Shown here in pieces: positions 29,862 through 40,417 of a DNA stretch of 64,000 nucleotides. Numbering within the stretch: position 1 is the stretch's first letter; each line of letters opens with the position of its first letter. Origin of the DNA: Deltaproteobacteria bacterium (GTDB lineage Bacteria; Desulfobacterota; Desulfobulbia; Desulfobulbales; Desulfocapsaceae); contig JAPLJF010000002.1 of assembly GCA_026388715.1 (NCBI GenBank), positions 43,305-107,304 of the forward strand, read 5' to 3'. The translations under genes and the position numbers were made by a program. The notes beneath the pieces are model-generated. The model was not told the origin of the DNA. It worked only from the letters and a program-made list of their open reading frames with translations, and made no database searches.

Positions 29862-30134
29862 TTAGCTCTGGTTTTTTCCATCTTTGGCTTCCTGTTCCAT
29901 TTTTTTTAAACGGGTGTAGTAATCGGCAAACTCGTTGAGATGCGCGAGTGCGATTTTGCCGGTGAGGATGGGGTCGTTGCCTGTCACGTCTGTTGACGGG
30001 TCATGCAGGCCATGTTCCAATTCAACATTCAAACCCATGCGGAACTGTTCCACGTTGGAGCGGCTCCAATCAATACCCAGCTTGTCGCCGATTTTACGGG
30101 CTTGCTCAGTCGTGAAATGTTGCTTGGCTGACAT
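29862..30134 (-). CDS. DUF5661-like small protein
   Basis: ARKIGDKLGIDWSRSNVEQFRMGLNVELEHGLHDPSTDVTGNDPILTGKIALAHLNEFADYYTRLKKME. Confidence 0.75.
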   Translation of the reverse strand: MSAKQHFTTEQARKIGDKLGIDWSRSNVEQFRMGLNVELEHGLHDPSTDVTGNDPILTGKIALAHLNEFADYYTRLKKMEQEAKDGKNQS

Positions 30135-30240
30135 TTCGTTTTTCTCCTTCAGTGTGATTTACTATAACTAATAGTATAGACACGAAGCGCCGCGAACCCT
30201 TGATAACGGTTGGCTTTGCAGCGGTGCCGGTAAAGCGATC

Positions 30241-31065
30241 TCAGGTTTTAAGGAATGCCAGCAGGTCGGCGTTGAGCTGGTCTTTGTGCGTGTACGCGAG
30301 GCCGTGGGGCGCCCCCGGGTAGATTTTTAGGGTCGCATTACTGACCAGCTTCGATGAGCGGAGCGCTGCGGCACCGATCGGTACGATCTGGTCGTCGTCA
30401 CCATGAATGATCAGCGTCGGCACGTCGAACTTCTTGAGGTCTTCGGTGAAATTCGTCTCGGAGAACGCCTTGATGCAGTCGAAGGTGTTCTTGTGACCGG
30501 CCTGCATCCCCTGAAGCCAGAACGAGTCGATCATGCCCTGCGAAACCTTGGCGTCGGGTCTGTTGGCCCCGAAAAACGGGCCGCTGGCGAGATCCTTGTA
30601 GAACTGCGAGCGGTCGGCGATGGAGCCAAGACGGATCTCGTCGAATTTCTCAATCGGCAAGCCGCCGGGATTGGCCTTTGTTTTCAGCATCAGTGGCGGG
30701 ACGGCGGAGATCAGGGCGGCCTTGGCCACCCGTTTCGTGCCATGACGGCCGATATAGCGGGCAACCTCACCGCCGCCCGCAGAGAAGCCGATGAGGACAG
30801 CATTTTTCAGGTCGAGCGCCTGGATGAGTTCCGAGAGGTCGTCGGCATAGGTGTCCATCTCGTTGCCACTCCAAGGCTGGCTTGACCGGCCATGGCCGCG
30901 ACGGTCATGGGCAATGCATCGATATCCGTTGGAGGCTAGGAATAGCATCTGGGCCTCCCAGCTATCAGCGCTGAGCGGCCAGCCGTGGCTGAATACCACA
31001 GGCTGGCCTGCGCCCCAGTCCTTGTAATAGATCTGCGTACCGTCTTTCGTCATAATCGTGCTCAT
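30241..31065 (-). CDS. Alpha/beta hydrolase, non-heme haloperoxidase type (intact copy)
   Basis: [54 protein letters not shown]; full length. Confidence 0.9.
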   Translation of the reverse strand: MSTIMTKDGTQIYYKDWGAGQPVVFSHGWPLSADSWEAQMLFLASNGYRCIAHDRRGHGRSSQPWSGNEMDTYADDLSELIQALDLKNAVLIGFSAGGGEVARYIGRHGTKRVAKAALISAVPPLMLKTKANPGGLPIEKFDEIRLGSIADRSQFYKDLASGPFFGANRPDAKVSQGMIDSFWLQGMQAGHKNTFDCIKAFSETNFTEDLKKFDVPTLIIHGDDDQIVPIGAAALRSSKLVSNATLKIYPGAPHGLAYTHKDQLNADLLAFLKT

Positions 31066-31189
31066 TGTTGTGTCTCTTTTCAAAACGATACCTCCTTCGT
31101 TAGTTTGCCCCACGGGGGTGCGTTCGATCAGCATAACTGTATCTTGATTCATATGACTGCTTCCGCCAATTGCGCAGGGAAGGGCAAGC

Positions 31190-31573
31190 TGAAGCCGAAT
31201 CTGTCTCATGACCTCGCGCATGAACGCGGGGAGATCGGTCGGTTGCCGGGACGTGACCAGATTGCCGTCAACAACCAGCTCCCGGTTAGAGCGCGCCGGC
31301 GCTGATCAAGATCTGGGGCCCGTGGCAGATGGCGGCAACCGGTTTGTTCTCCACAAAAAAAGTCCGGGCAATCTCCAGCGCCATCGGCTCTTCTCTCACC
31401 ACCGACGGCGCCGCCCCCCGGGCAGGACCAGGATTGCATAGTCGTCAGGATTGACCTCGTCAAGAGTCTTGTCCATGGCCACTTCGTAGCCGTGCTTGCC
31501 AGTGATGGCCCCGTTGCTCGGAAATCTTTTTCCCATGTGTCAACGCTGCCGAAGATCTCGCCCATCGACCGCC
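31190..31573 (-). pseudogene. Chimeric remnant: PfpI pieces joined to an SOD fragment
   Basis: 31190..31518 is near-identical in stretches to 21778..22281 with deletions; 31519..31573 encodes RRSMGEIFGSVDTWEKDF (SOD); abuts copy B of the 180-bp element. Confidence 0.75.
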
Positions 31574-31576
31574 TTA

Positions 31577-31716
31577 GAGCTTGTCCGTAAATAAGCTTTT
31601 CAGGGATCGCGCCGGATTTTGAGACGAATTTGGCCGAGACGATTGAGTAAAACCGCAGCCGTAGCAGCGCTACGGCGAGGATTTTGCGATTGAGGAGCGG
31701 CCAAAGACGGCCAAAA
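31577..31716 (-). repeat. 180-bp TIR element, copy B (reverse orientation, one end missing)
   Basis: TTA then GAGCTTGTCCGTAAATAAGCTTTTCAGGGATCGCGCCGGATTTTGAGACGAATTTGGCCGAGAC, reverse complement of copies C and D. Confidence 0.85.
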
Positions 31717-31741
31717 CCGCTTCCTCTCTCGGCTAAACCCT

Positions 31742-31933
31742 TTACTTCCCTATACGAATCGTTGAGATGTTTCCTATGAGTCCGAAGACATTCAAGAGCC
31801 ATATAATCACCACAATAACCACTACCACATTCAAGATTTTCTTTATGGTAGACTGCATCGGTATATAGCTGTTAATCACCCATAGGATCACTCCAACGAC
31901 AACCAAAACAATCACTAATTGAATCAATGGCAT
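31742..31933 (-). CDS. Thivi_2564-like small membrane protein
   Basis: MPLIQLVIVLVVVGVILWVINSYIPMQSTIKKILNVVVVIVVIIWLLNVFG. Confidence 0.75.
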   Translation of the reverse strand: MPLIQLVIVLVVVGVILWVINSYIPMQSTIKKILNVVVVIVVIIWLLNVFGLIGNISTIRIGK

Positions 31934-32107
31934 AGATTATCTCCTTTTTATCTTGTTGTCTTGTGTACCCGTTCCGTTATTTTGTTACAGTTACATTTGA
32001 ACTCTTTTACTTCGAAGAGCTTATGCCTTTCGGGATCATGGTTGTGGTGTGTCATGCACCCGCAGTCGGGGCTCAAGGACACGCAGGGGCAGGACACGCC
32101 GCTCTCA

Positions 32108-32287
32108 CTACTTCCCCAAAACCTTCTTGACCTGGCCGATTTTTCCCTGAACTTTGCCGGCTATCTTTTCAGCGGTACCTTCATCTTCCAACTTTGGATT
32201 ATCACTTAATTTTCCGGCGATCTCCTTGATCTTACCCTTCACTTCGTGAATCTTGCCTTTTGCCTGGTCCTTCGTACTGGATTTCAT
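32108..32287 (-). CDS. CsbD family stress protein, 59 aa (below ORF-track cutoff)
   Basis: MKSSTKDQAKGKIHEVKGKIKEIAGKLSDNPKLEDEGTAEKIAGKVQGKIGQVKKVLGK with AGGAGA upstream. Confidence 0.85.
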   Translation of the reverse strand: MKSSTKDQAKGKIHEVKGKIKEIAGKLSDNPKLEDEGTAEKIAGKVQGKIGQVKKVLGK

Positions 32288-32351
32288 GGTATTCTCTCCT
32301 TTAGGATTTCGATATGACTGCTGAGATTTTATCCACAGTTAACACCGTAAC

Positions 32352-32828
32352 TTACTTGATTTGCTCCCGGATCTCCCCATTAGGGTTGGCATCGGTGTGA
32401 ACATTGACGTAGGTATCACCCGCTTTGATAAGCTGTACCAGATCATTGAGTGATTTTCCCATGAGGTCACCTGACAGATCTTTAGCTGTAATGGTTCCCT
32501 CAGATAGTTTTCCGCTGAATTTACCTTCCTTTTTGGGACCGCTAAAGAGACTTACAAGCGGCTGACCGTTTTTCCCCTTCATGCCACGGTGAATGTGTGC
32601 AGCAGTGGCGTTATTGATGTTTTTTACCTTCAGCTTGTAGCTCAGTTCCTTGCCATCGCTGCTCAACTTGAACTTGATATTGCCTGTGGCCTCTGTCTTG
32701 ACGCTCGGCACCTCGTTGTTCCCCGTCAGTTTGGCATGGAAACTCTTTTCAGCGGCAAATCCGGCCGAGACAGCCAGAGTGGTGGACAGGATCACAAACA
32801 ACAACAGTTTTGCAATATTCATTTGCAT
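32352..32828 (-). CDS. Exported CHRD-domain protein
   Basis: FHAKLTGNNEVPSVKTEATGNIKFKL..AAHIHRGMKGKNGQPLVSLF..VNVHTDANPNGEIREQI. Confidence 0.9.
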   Translation of the reverse strand: MQMNIAKLLLFVILSTTLAVSAGFAAEKSFHAKLTGNNEVPSVKTEATGNIKFKLSSDGKELSYKLKVKNINNATAAHIHRGMKGKNGQPLVSLFSGPKKEGKFSGKLSEGTITAKDLSGDLMGKSLNDLVQLIKAGDTYVNVHTDANPNGEIREQIK

Positions 32829-33058
32829 TTCTCCTTTGTCGTCAGTTAGCTGGTTGATTAAATCTAACTTTTATTGTTTTTTGGTTCCTTGTAAGCATAC
32901 CTCTCGACAATCGCATTCATAATGCAACCAGGAAGGGAGATGATGCTTCTTACCTCGCATCAGACTTTTAACCTCCCATTTCGCACCTCCTGTTGAGCTG
33001 TAGTCTTTGCCACTGGCATTGATCTCCGTTCACTCGATACCGATTTTTCCAGAAAATT

Positions 33059-33625
33059 CTACCGGAACCTGTCTATATCCATTGCTAAGGAATCAAGCCG
33101 ACGGGAGATGTCTGCACTCTCTTCGTACGTAGCGGGTCTGCCTCCCTCCGTGGTCCTTAAATATTCTCTCCGAATGGAGTCTAATCTGGCCTGAAATTCT
33201 CTTTCCTCTGAACGAGGCAAACGCCCGCTGATTCTTCCATCATCAATTCTCCTTTGGAGTGTGACAATCGTGTCCCCATTCCTTGGGTCTTCAATTCTTG
33301 TAGTCCGGGCATGTGCCCTGTTTATATCCTCTCCAAGCGCATCAAGTCTTGCATGAAGGTTATCCCATTCTTCCTGATAGACAATTTTGTCTCTCAGCTC
33401 CGCATAGTCTGTTCGAATAATCCTCAGTCTCGTCAGAAACATCTGGGACTGATCAGGGGTAAGCGCGCCGGTTTTCAGCCCATCTCCAATCCTCTCCTGG
33501 ATTACAATCATTTTATTTTCTGCGCTTCTTTCCTGATCTGGCCACGTGTGCATCATAGAGGCACAGCCTGAAAACAAGGACAATCCAAAAAGTATGAGCA
33601 CTGTTATAAAAATATTCTTCTTCAT
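33059..33625 (-). CDS. Lipoprotein of unknown function with heptad-like internal repeats
   Basis: Lipobox LFSGC; charged helical body with ERIGDGLKTGALTPDQ / RRIDDGRISGRLPRSE internal similarity. Confidence 0.65.
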   Translation of the reverse strand: MKKNIFITVLILFGLSLFSGCASMMHTWPDQERSAENKMIVIQERIGDGLKTGALTPDQSQMFLTRLRIIRTDYAELRDKIVYQEEWDNLHARLDALGEDINRAHARTTRIEDPRNGDTIVTLQRRIDDGRISGRLPRSEEREFQARLDSIRREYLRTTEGGRPATYEESADISRRLDSLAMDIDRFR

Positions 33626-34133
33626 TTTGCTCCTCCTGTCTTTAACTTATTATTATAGTTACTTTTGGAGTCTTTTCCTTCGCAGACATCCTGCCTTTTC
33701 TTTCGTTCTTGTGAGTACCATGTCTCATAAAACGCTCTCTTTTTTAAGCACTGGTGGGGTTCTCCCGCGCCGCGGTTGTTTTCGAAGGGGTTATGATAAT
33801 ACTTTTTTGGTGAGTCTGGGTTGGTCAAGTGAGCTCCGAAGCGATCCTCGAATGGCTCATTTTGAGGACTGGATGCTAACTCAACATCACTTTACTCCCA
33901 TAATCAACGCTATAAACTGTGCTGGCCGTGATTTGACGTGTGGCGTTATGGACGGGATCTTGTGTTCTGTGTTAAACAATTCATAGACAGCAGGCAATTT
34001 GTGCCATTATTCACTATTTCTTATTTAAGCAATCCTTGTGCCAGGTTTCTAATACTCAGCGTCACGCCATCTATCATTTTGATTATTAAAAATAATTAGC
34101 TTAAAAAGCATTTTTAGAACTGTCTTTAATAGC

Positions 34134-34186
34134 CCGGTAAAAAGGGTTGTATCTAACCAATGGTTATATACAACCCTTTTTACCGG
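34134..34186. repeat. 53-bp near-perfect palindrome
   Basis: CCGGTAAAAAGGGTTGTATCTAACCA-A-TGGTTATATACAACCCTTTTTACCGG: 26-nt arms with one mismatch. Confidence 0.95.
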
Positions 34187-34343
34187 TTTCTTTGGTGTTG
34201 TAGATTGGAAATGATAAATGATACGCTCGCGGCAATACTTGTATCCACGTCTGTCGTGGAACCGATGAAATCGTTTGAGGATCGACATGGTGACGATGCT
34301 GTTCAGGAACGTGAGCCGGTTTACCTGCTCCACATAAAGGAAA

Positions 34344-34462
34344 GACAACGTTCAGGCAGAGCTGGCGCGGCTAAAGAAAGAAAAACAGTGTTTGAGAATG
34401 GAGTGTAAAATTTAAAAAAAGCGGCGGCTTTTTTTAAGTCTCACCAGCTTGTTTCTCTGTGA
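34344..34462 (+). mobile_element. IS3-family orfA remnant
   Basis: DNVQAELARLKKEKQCLRMECKI, then +/-1 shift to LKKAAAFFKSHQLVSL*; typical IS3 OrfA C-terminus. Confidence 0.65.
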
Positions 34463-34604
34463 GCGAGTCGGGGTGCGGTATCAAATGATTGAAGGCGTCA
34501 TTCGTATGTGGGCTCTATCAGTCCAAAGGAATTTGCCGAAATGCGGCTTTTGGAAAAAGATGCTTCACAAACTGTCTATTTTTACTTGACTACATCAAAG
34601 AGAA

Positions 34605-35234
34605 TCAGACAATCCGTTGAATCTCCGGGATTTCATGGATGGCGGTGGTGCAGACATTGAGGTCTTTGAGGATGCCGTCGCTGACCCGGTAGATCCAGCC
34701 ATGCACGGCCAGTTCCTGGCCTGATGCCCAGGCATTCTGGACAATGGTGGTATGGCAGACATTGGCCACCTGTTCAATGACATTGAGTTCGCACAGCAGG
34801 TCAAGCTTGTCCTTCTCGTCGTCCAGGGCGTCAATCTGTTTCTTGTGAAATCGATATACATCCTTGATATGGCGGAGCCAGTTGTCGATGAGACCATGCT
34901 CGCGGTTTTCCATGGCGGCGGTGATGCCGCCGCAATCATAGTGACCGCAGACAATGATGTGCCTGACCTTGAGCACCTCCACCGCATACTGGATTACCGA
35001 TAGGCAGTTGAGGTCGGTATGCACCACCACGTTAGCGATATTACGGTGGACAAAGATCTCACCGGGCAGCATGTTGACGATTTCATTGGCCGGCACCCGG
35101 CTGTCGGCACAGCCGATCCACAGGTATTCTGGACTCTGCTGATTAGCGAGTTTGGTGAAGAACTCAGGGTCGTCCTCTTTGATGGCGGTGGCCCAGCTCT
35201 TGTTGTTATCGAAAAGGTGCTTCAGCACTTTCAT
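34605..35234 (-). CDS. can: Beta-carbonic anhydrase (cytoplasmic)
   Basis: WIGCADSRVPANEIVNMLPGEIFVHRNIANVV, HIIVCGHYDCGGI. Confidence 0.93.
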   Translation of the reverse strand: MKVLKHLFDNNKSWATAIKEDDPEFFTKLANQQSPEYLWIGCADSRVPANEIVNMLPGEIFVHRNIANVVVHTDLNCLSVIQYAVEVLKVRHIIVCGHYDCGGITAAMENREHGLIDNWLRHIKDVYRFHKKQIDALDDEKDKLDLLCELNVIEQVANVCHTTIVQNAWASGQELAVHGWIYRVSDGILKDLNVCTTAIHEIPEIQRIV

Positions 35235-35401
35235 GAATATATGCCCTCCTGGCTTGTTGAGAAACAGTATACTGAATTGTCTGCTGGTAGTAAAGACGTC
35301 CTGAAGTAAAATGGCGTTAGGATTTGCATTCAGGGGGGAGCATTGATAGGATTAATTGTCTTGGTGCACAGTGATGAAATCGGATGACAGGGGGATCCAT
35401 T

Positions 35402-36868
35402 ATGCCAGACAATAAGAATAAAGCCTGTGATTTTGCAATATTCGGAGTTCTTGGTGATCTGTCTCGTCGCAAGCTGATCCCTTCTCTCTATCAATTGGAT
35501 CGGGAAGGGTTGCTGCATCCTGATACCCGAATTCTTGGTATTGCCCGCCATGACCTCAGTCAGGCTGACTTTGCCGAGAAGATGCGGGAGGCACTCGAGA
35601 CCTTTGTGCAAGGCGGCCTGGATGAAGATGTGACGGCGCGTCTTCTGGCCCGCCTGAGTTATGTCCTGATCCATATTGATCGACCCGATGATTATCAGAA
35701 ATTGCTGGAGGTCACCGATCAGGGCAGGCGGGTGCTGGTCAATTATTTCTCTGTTGCCCCCCATCTCTTTGAAGATATCTGCCGGGGGCTTGATCACGCC
35801 GGCATTATCACCCCGGAAACCCGGGTGGTACTCGAAAAGCCTATTGGCCGGGATCTGGCTTCATCACAGGAGATCAATGATGTGGTGGCCAGGGTCTTTG
35901 CTGAGAGTCAGGTCTATCGGATTGATCACTATCTGGGCAAGGAAACGGTCATGAATCTGCTGGCCTTGCGTTTTGCCAATTCTATTTTTATCACCAACTG
36001 GGATCACGACACCATTGATCATGTCCAGATCACCGTGGCGGAAGAGGTGGGCATTGAGGGGCGCTGGGGCTATTTTGATGAATCAGGCCAGTTGCGGGAC
36101 ATGGTCCAGAATCATCTGATCCAGATCCTCACCCTGGTGGCCATGGAGCCGCCAGCGAATATGGACGGGGACTCCATCCGCAACGAGAAGCTCAAGGTAC
36201 TCAAGGCCCTGCGTCCCATCACCGTTGACAATGTCGATGATAAAACCGTGCGCGGCCAGTATGCGGCCGGTTTTATTAAAGGCAACCCGGTTCCCGGCTA
36301 TCTGCAGGAAGAGGGCGGAAATCCCAAGTCCACTACCGAAAGCTTTGTGGCCATCCAGGTGGATATCGATAATTGGCGCTGGGCTGGCGTCCCTTTTTAT
36401 CTGCGCACCGGCAAACGGATGACCACCAAGCGTTCAGAGGTCGTTATCTTTTTTAAACAGTTGCCCCATAACATCTTCAAGGACAGTTACAAGGATCTGC
36501 CGCCCAACAAGCTGGTGATTCGTCTCCAGCCTGATGAAGGGGTGGAGATCGAGATGCTCAACAAGGTGCCCGGTATCGGCAAGGGGATCAAGCTGCAGAA
36601 GACGATGCTGAATTTGAGTTTTTCCGATGCCTTTTCGGGCGAGCACATTGCTGACGCCTATGAACGTTTGATCCTGGAGACGATGACCGGTAATCAGTCC
36701 CTCTTTATCCGCCGTGATGAGGTGGAGAGCTCCTGGGCCTGGATTGACTCCATCCAGGAGGCATGGGCCCGCGTGAGTGGGCCACCCCGGAGTTATCCGG
36801 CAGGTTCCTGGGGACCGGTGGCCTCGGTGGCGCTGCTGGCCAGAGACGGCAGGGAGTGGGAGGAGTAG
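35402..36868 (+). CDS. zwf: Glucose-6-phosphate 1-dehydrogenase
   Basis: FGVLGDLSRRKLIPSLYQL, RIDHYLGKETVMNLLALRFAN. Confidence 0.95.
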   Translation: MPDNKNKACDFAIFGVLGDLSRRKLIPSLYQLDREGLLHPDTRILGIARHDLSQADFAEKMREALETFVQGGLDEDVTARLLARLSYVLIHIDRPDDYQKLLEVTDQGRRVLVNYFSVAPHLFEDICRGLDHAGIITPETRVVLEKPIGRDLASSQEINDVVARVFAESQVYRIDHYLGKETVMNLLALRFANSIFITNWDHDTIDHVQITVAEEVGIEGRWGYFDESGQLRDMVQNHLIQILTLVAMEPPANMDGDSIRNEKLKVLKALRPITVDNVDDKTVRGQYAAGFIKGNPVPGYLQEEGGNPKSTTESFVAIQVDIDNWRWAGVPFYLRTGKRMTTKRSEVVIFFKQLPHNIFKDSYKDLPPNKLVIRLQPDEGVEIEMLNKVPGIGKGIKLQKTMLNLSFSDAFSGEHIADAYERLILETMTGNQSLFIRRDEVESSWAWIDSIQEAWARVSGPPRSYPAGSWGPVASVALLARDGREWEE

Positions 36869-36870
36869 GG

Positions 36871-37578
36871 GTGAGCATCGAACAGGGTGATTTTTTTGAG
36901 TTTCCGTCTTCCGGGATGTTGGTGGCGGCCCTGGCGACACGAATCAGTGATCTGCTGCGTGATGGCATCCACAGGCGCGGTCGGGCAAGTCTGGCCGTGT
37001 CCGGCGGCAGCACCCCTATTCCGCTCTTTGCCCGCTTGGCAGAGATGGATCTGCAATGGAACAAGGTCACTGTCTCCCTTGTCGATGAGCGCTGGGTCGA
37101 GCCGGAAGCACGGGACTCCAATGAGAATCTGGTGCGTACCTGGCTGCTGCGTTATAAGGCGGCGGCCGCCCGTTTTATCCCCATGAAGACGCGAGACGCC
37201 ACGGTGGTGCAGGGGGAGGAGGCCTGCGCCATTTTGCAGCGCGAGATTCCTCTCCCGTATGACTGCCTGATTCTGGGGATGGGCAATGATGGGCATACCG
37301 CTTCCCTTTTTCCTGGCGCCAAAAATCTGGAGGCGGCGGTTGATCTCCATTCCGGCAAGATCTGTATGGCCATACAACCACCAGCGGCCCCCTATGAGCG
37401 GATGACTTTGACTCTGCCCGCTATCCTTAACAGTCGTCAACTCTTCCTGCATCTGCAAGGTGAGGAGAAGAAAAAGGTGCTTGCCAGAGCGCGGGAGGAA
37501 GGGGATGCCCGGGAGATGCCCGTCCGTTTTATCCTGCGCCAGGAAACAACACCCCTTGCCGTCTATTGGTCGCCATAA
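36871..37578 (+). CDS. pgl: 6-phosphogluconolactonase (GTG start)
   Basis: LAVSGGSTPIPLFARLAEMDLQWNKVTVSLVDERWVEPEARDSNE, LGMGNDGHTASLFPGA; GTG at 36871 with upstream GGAGGAG. Confidence 0.93.
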   Translation: MSIEQGDFFEFPSSGMLVAALATRISDLLRDGIHRRGRASLAVSGGSTPIPLFARLAEMDLQWNKVTVSLVDERWVEPEARDSNENLVRTWLLRYKAAAARFIPMKTRDATVVQGEEACAILQREIPLPYDCLILGMGNDGHTASLFPGAKNLEAAVDLHSGKICMAIQPPAAPYERMTLTLPAILNSRQLFLHLQGEEKKKVLARAREEGDAREMPVRFILRQETTPLAVYWSP

Positions 37579-37598
37579 AAGCCCCAAAGGAGAAAAAT

Positions 37599-39431
37599 AT
37601 GAACAGTGTGGTCCAAAAGGTGACGGAGCGTATCATAAGGCGCAGTGAAGAGCATCGAGTCCGGTATCTGCAACGGCTGCAAGAGGCCCGCAGTGATATC
37701 CCTTTCCGTCATCATTTGCCCTGCAGCAATCTGGCCCATGTGGCAAGCTGCGATAACGGCGCCTGCATGATTATCCGTGATACCAAGATGCCTGATATCG
37801 GCATCATCTCCAGTTATAATGATCTGGTTTCCGCCCATCAACCGTACGGCAGATATCCCGATCTGATCAAGGCTGTGGTGACTGAGGCTGGTGGCATCTG
37901 CCAGTTTGCCGGCGGTGTTCCGGCCATGTGCGATGGCGTGACCCAGGGGGAACCGGGCATGGATCTCAGCCTGATCAGCCGTGATGTTATTGCCATGGCC
38001 ACGGTCATTGGACTTTCCCATAATGTCTTTGACGGCGTCCTGCTGCTCGGGGTTTGTGACAAGATTGTCCCCGGTCTGCTCATGGGTGCCCTGCAGTTTG
38101 GTCATCTGCCCATGCTCCTGGTTCCTGCCGGGCCTATGGAGTCAGGGATTGCCAACAAAGACAAGGTCCATGCCCGGGAGCAGTTTGTCCAGGGTGAGAT
38201 CAGTCGGGAGCAGATGCTCGAGTATGAGCACCATGCCTACCATAGTCCCGGTACCTGCACTTTTTACGGGACTGCCAATTCCAACCAGTTGATGGCGGAG
38301 ATGCTGGGGATGCACCTGCCTGGCGCCTCTTTTGTCAATGCCGAAACCCGGATGCGCGATCTGTTGACCCAGGCCGCGGCCAGTCGGGTAACGGTCTTGG
38401 CTGGCCCGGACGCAGGAGATGTCCCCTATTCGCCAATAGGTCATATCATTAGTGAAAAATCGGTGGTCAATGCCATGGTTGGCCTGCTGGCCAGTGGCGG
38501 TTCCACCAACGAGACCATGCATCTGGTGGCCATTGCTCGGGCCGCTGGTATCAGGATCACCTGGGATGATTTTTCCGAGCTCTCCGATGCGGTGCCCCTG
38601 ACCGTGAACATTTATCCCAATGGCGCAGGCGACATCAACTCCTTTCAGCGGGCTGGCGGCATGACCCTGTTTATGAAGGAGCTGCTGGAAAATGGCTATC
38701 TCCACGAAGATGTGCTGACGGTCGCTGGCCCTGGACTGACCAGGTACACCATGATGCCTGAGGAAAAAGATGGGGCGCTGGTCTGGGAAAAGACCCCTGA
38801 ACGATCCTCTGATCCGGCCGCCTTGGCTACTCTTGCTCAGCCCTTTGCCCCAACCGGCGGGATCAGGCTCTTGACCGGGAATCTGGGCCGGGCCATCATC
38901 AAGATCTCGGCCCTGGCCCAGGGGGTTAATACCGAACTGACTGCCCCGGCCATGATCTTTCACACCCAGGAGGAGGTGGCGGCAGCCTTTCAGGCTGGAG
39001 CGATGAATCGGGATCTGATGGCGGTTGTCAGGTTTCAAGGGCCAAGGGCTAACGGCATGCCGGAATTGCACAAGCTGATCACCTATCTTTCCATCATCAT
39101 GGACCGGGGCTATGCAGTAGGTCTGGTTACGGACGGCAGGCTGTCCGGGGCCTCCGGCAAGGTGCCTTTTGCTATCCATCTGACCCCTGAGGCCCTGGCT
39201 GGCGGGATGATTGCCAAGATTCAGGACGGCGACCTGATCACCTTGAGTGGCAGCGGCGTCCTCCAGCTTCTGGTCAGTGATGAGGAGCTGGCGGCGCGGC
39301 CCTTGGCCCGGCCGGATCTCAAGGCCGCGCGTTCCGGTCTGGGGCGGCAGATCTTTACTTCCTTGCGTAAAAACCTGTCCGGCGCCGAAGAGGGAGCAAG
39401 CTCCATTTTTACCTATAGTGAAGAAGACTGA
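37599..39431 (+). CDS. edd: Phosphogluconate dehydratase
   Basis: [57 protein letters not shown]. Confidence 0.95.
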   Translation: MNSVVQKVTERIIRRSEEHRVRYLQRLQEARSDIPFRHHLPCSNLAHVASCDNGACMIIRDTKMPDIGIISSYNDLVSAHQPYGRYPDLIKAVVTEAGGICQFAGGVPAMCDGVTQGEPGMDLSLISRDVIAMATVIGLSHNVFDGVLLLGVCDKIVPGLLMGALQFGHLPMLLVPAGPMESGIANKDKVHAREQFVQGEISREQMLEYEHHAYHSPGTCTFYGTANSNQLMAEMLGMHLPGASFVNAETRMRDLLTQAAASRVTVLAGPDAGDVPYSPIGHIISEKSVVNAMVGLLASGGSTNETMHLVAIARAAGIRITWDDFSELSDAVPLTVNIYPNGAGDINSFQRAGGMTLFMKELLENGYLHEDVLTVAGPGLTRYTMMPEEKDGALVWEKTPERSSDPAALATLAQPFAPTGGIRLLTGNLGRAIIKISALAQGVNTELTAPAMIFHTQEEVAAAFQAGAMNRDLMAVVRFQGPRANGMPELHKLITYLSIIMDRGYAVGLVTDGRLSGASGKVPFAIHLTPEALAGGMIAKIQDGDLITLSGSGVLQLLVSDEELAARPLARPDLKAARSGLGRQIFTSLRKNLSGAEEGASSIFTYSEED

Positions 39432-39517
39432 AGACGGAAGGCTGAAGATTTTTCGGGATAAATAATGGGTAATCATGCAACATATCGGGATTGTTGATAT
39501 GTTGCAGCCTTCAGTCT
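39425..39517. repeat. Short palindromic interspersed repeat, copy 1
   Basis: AGACTGAAGACGGAAGGCTGAAG ... CAGCCTTCAGTCT with core similar to copy 2. Confidence 0.7.
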
Positions 39518-39542
39518 AAATACTGTTTAAATTGAGGAAAAC

Positions 39543-40193
39543 ATGGCACAGGCACAGTGGAAGATACAAGCATTAGAGATCCTGCAGGCCGGTCCGGTGG
39601 TGCCGGTCATGGTGATTGATAAACTTGCGCATGCCGTGCCCCTGGCCAGAGCGCTGGTGGCCGGCGGGGTCAGGGTGCTGGAGATTGTTCTGCGGACTCC
39701 GGTGGCCATCGATGCCATTCGGGCCATCGTCCGGGAGGTGCCTCAGGCCATTACCGGAGCGGGGACGGTTCTGAATGGCCAGGATTTGCGGGCGGTCACT
39801 GAGGCCGGTGCCGTTTTTGCCATCAGTCCCGGCCTGACCAGAGAGCTGCTTGATGCGGCATTGCAGGGGCCCATTGCCCTGATTCCTGGGATAGCAACCA
39901 TCTCCGAATTGATGCTCGGGCTCGATAAGGGCTACCAGCAGTTCAAGTTTTTCCCGGCTGAGGCCGCGGGCGGCATCGCGATGCTCAAGGCCATTGGCGG
40001 GCCTTTTCCCCAAGCAACTTTTTGTCCTACCGGTGGTATCTCCGCTGCCAACTACCGGGACTATCTGGCCCTGAAGAATGTGGCCTGTGTCGGCGGTTCC
40101 TGGATTGTTGCCAGTGATCTTATTGAGGCGCAGAACTGGAGAGCGATCACGGAGCTCGCGGCCAAGACCATTGCCGCTGCTGGTCGCTCTTGA
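39543..40193 (+). CDS. eda: KDPG/KHG aldolase
   Basis: [59 protein letters not shown]. Confidence 0.95.
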   Translation: MAQAQWKIQALEILQAGPVVPVMVIDKLAHAVPLARALVAGGVRVLEIVLRTPVAIDAIRAIVREVPQAITGAGTVLNGQDLRAVTEAGAVFAISPGLTRELLDAALQGPIALIPGIATISELMLGLDKGYQQFKFFPAEAAGGIAMLKAIGGPFPQATFCPTGGISAANYRDYLALKNVACVGGSWIVASDLIEAQNWRAITELAAKTIAAAGRS

Positions 40194-40417
40194 TCCATCC
40201 CTGGGGCGAACGACACCGGGGCATTCATGCCCGGCGTCCCTGGTTCCCGCGGCATATGCTCCTGAACTGATTGACGAAGTGGATATCGTGCAGTATCTGT
40301 GTTGTAGTCGGAAAAAATTTGAGACTTGACAAGCCGTCTTGAAAAGGACTACAGAGATTTCATGGTTAAAAAGGAGTTTTTTTTGTTATTTTTATCACTT
40401 AAAAGGGGAAGTATCCA

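Noticed and set aside
38142-39476. 444-aa minus-strand ORF
   Set aside because: Antisense to edd; low-complexity shadow ORF
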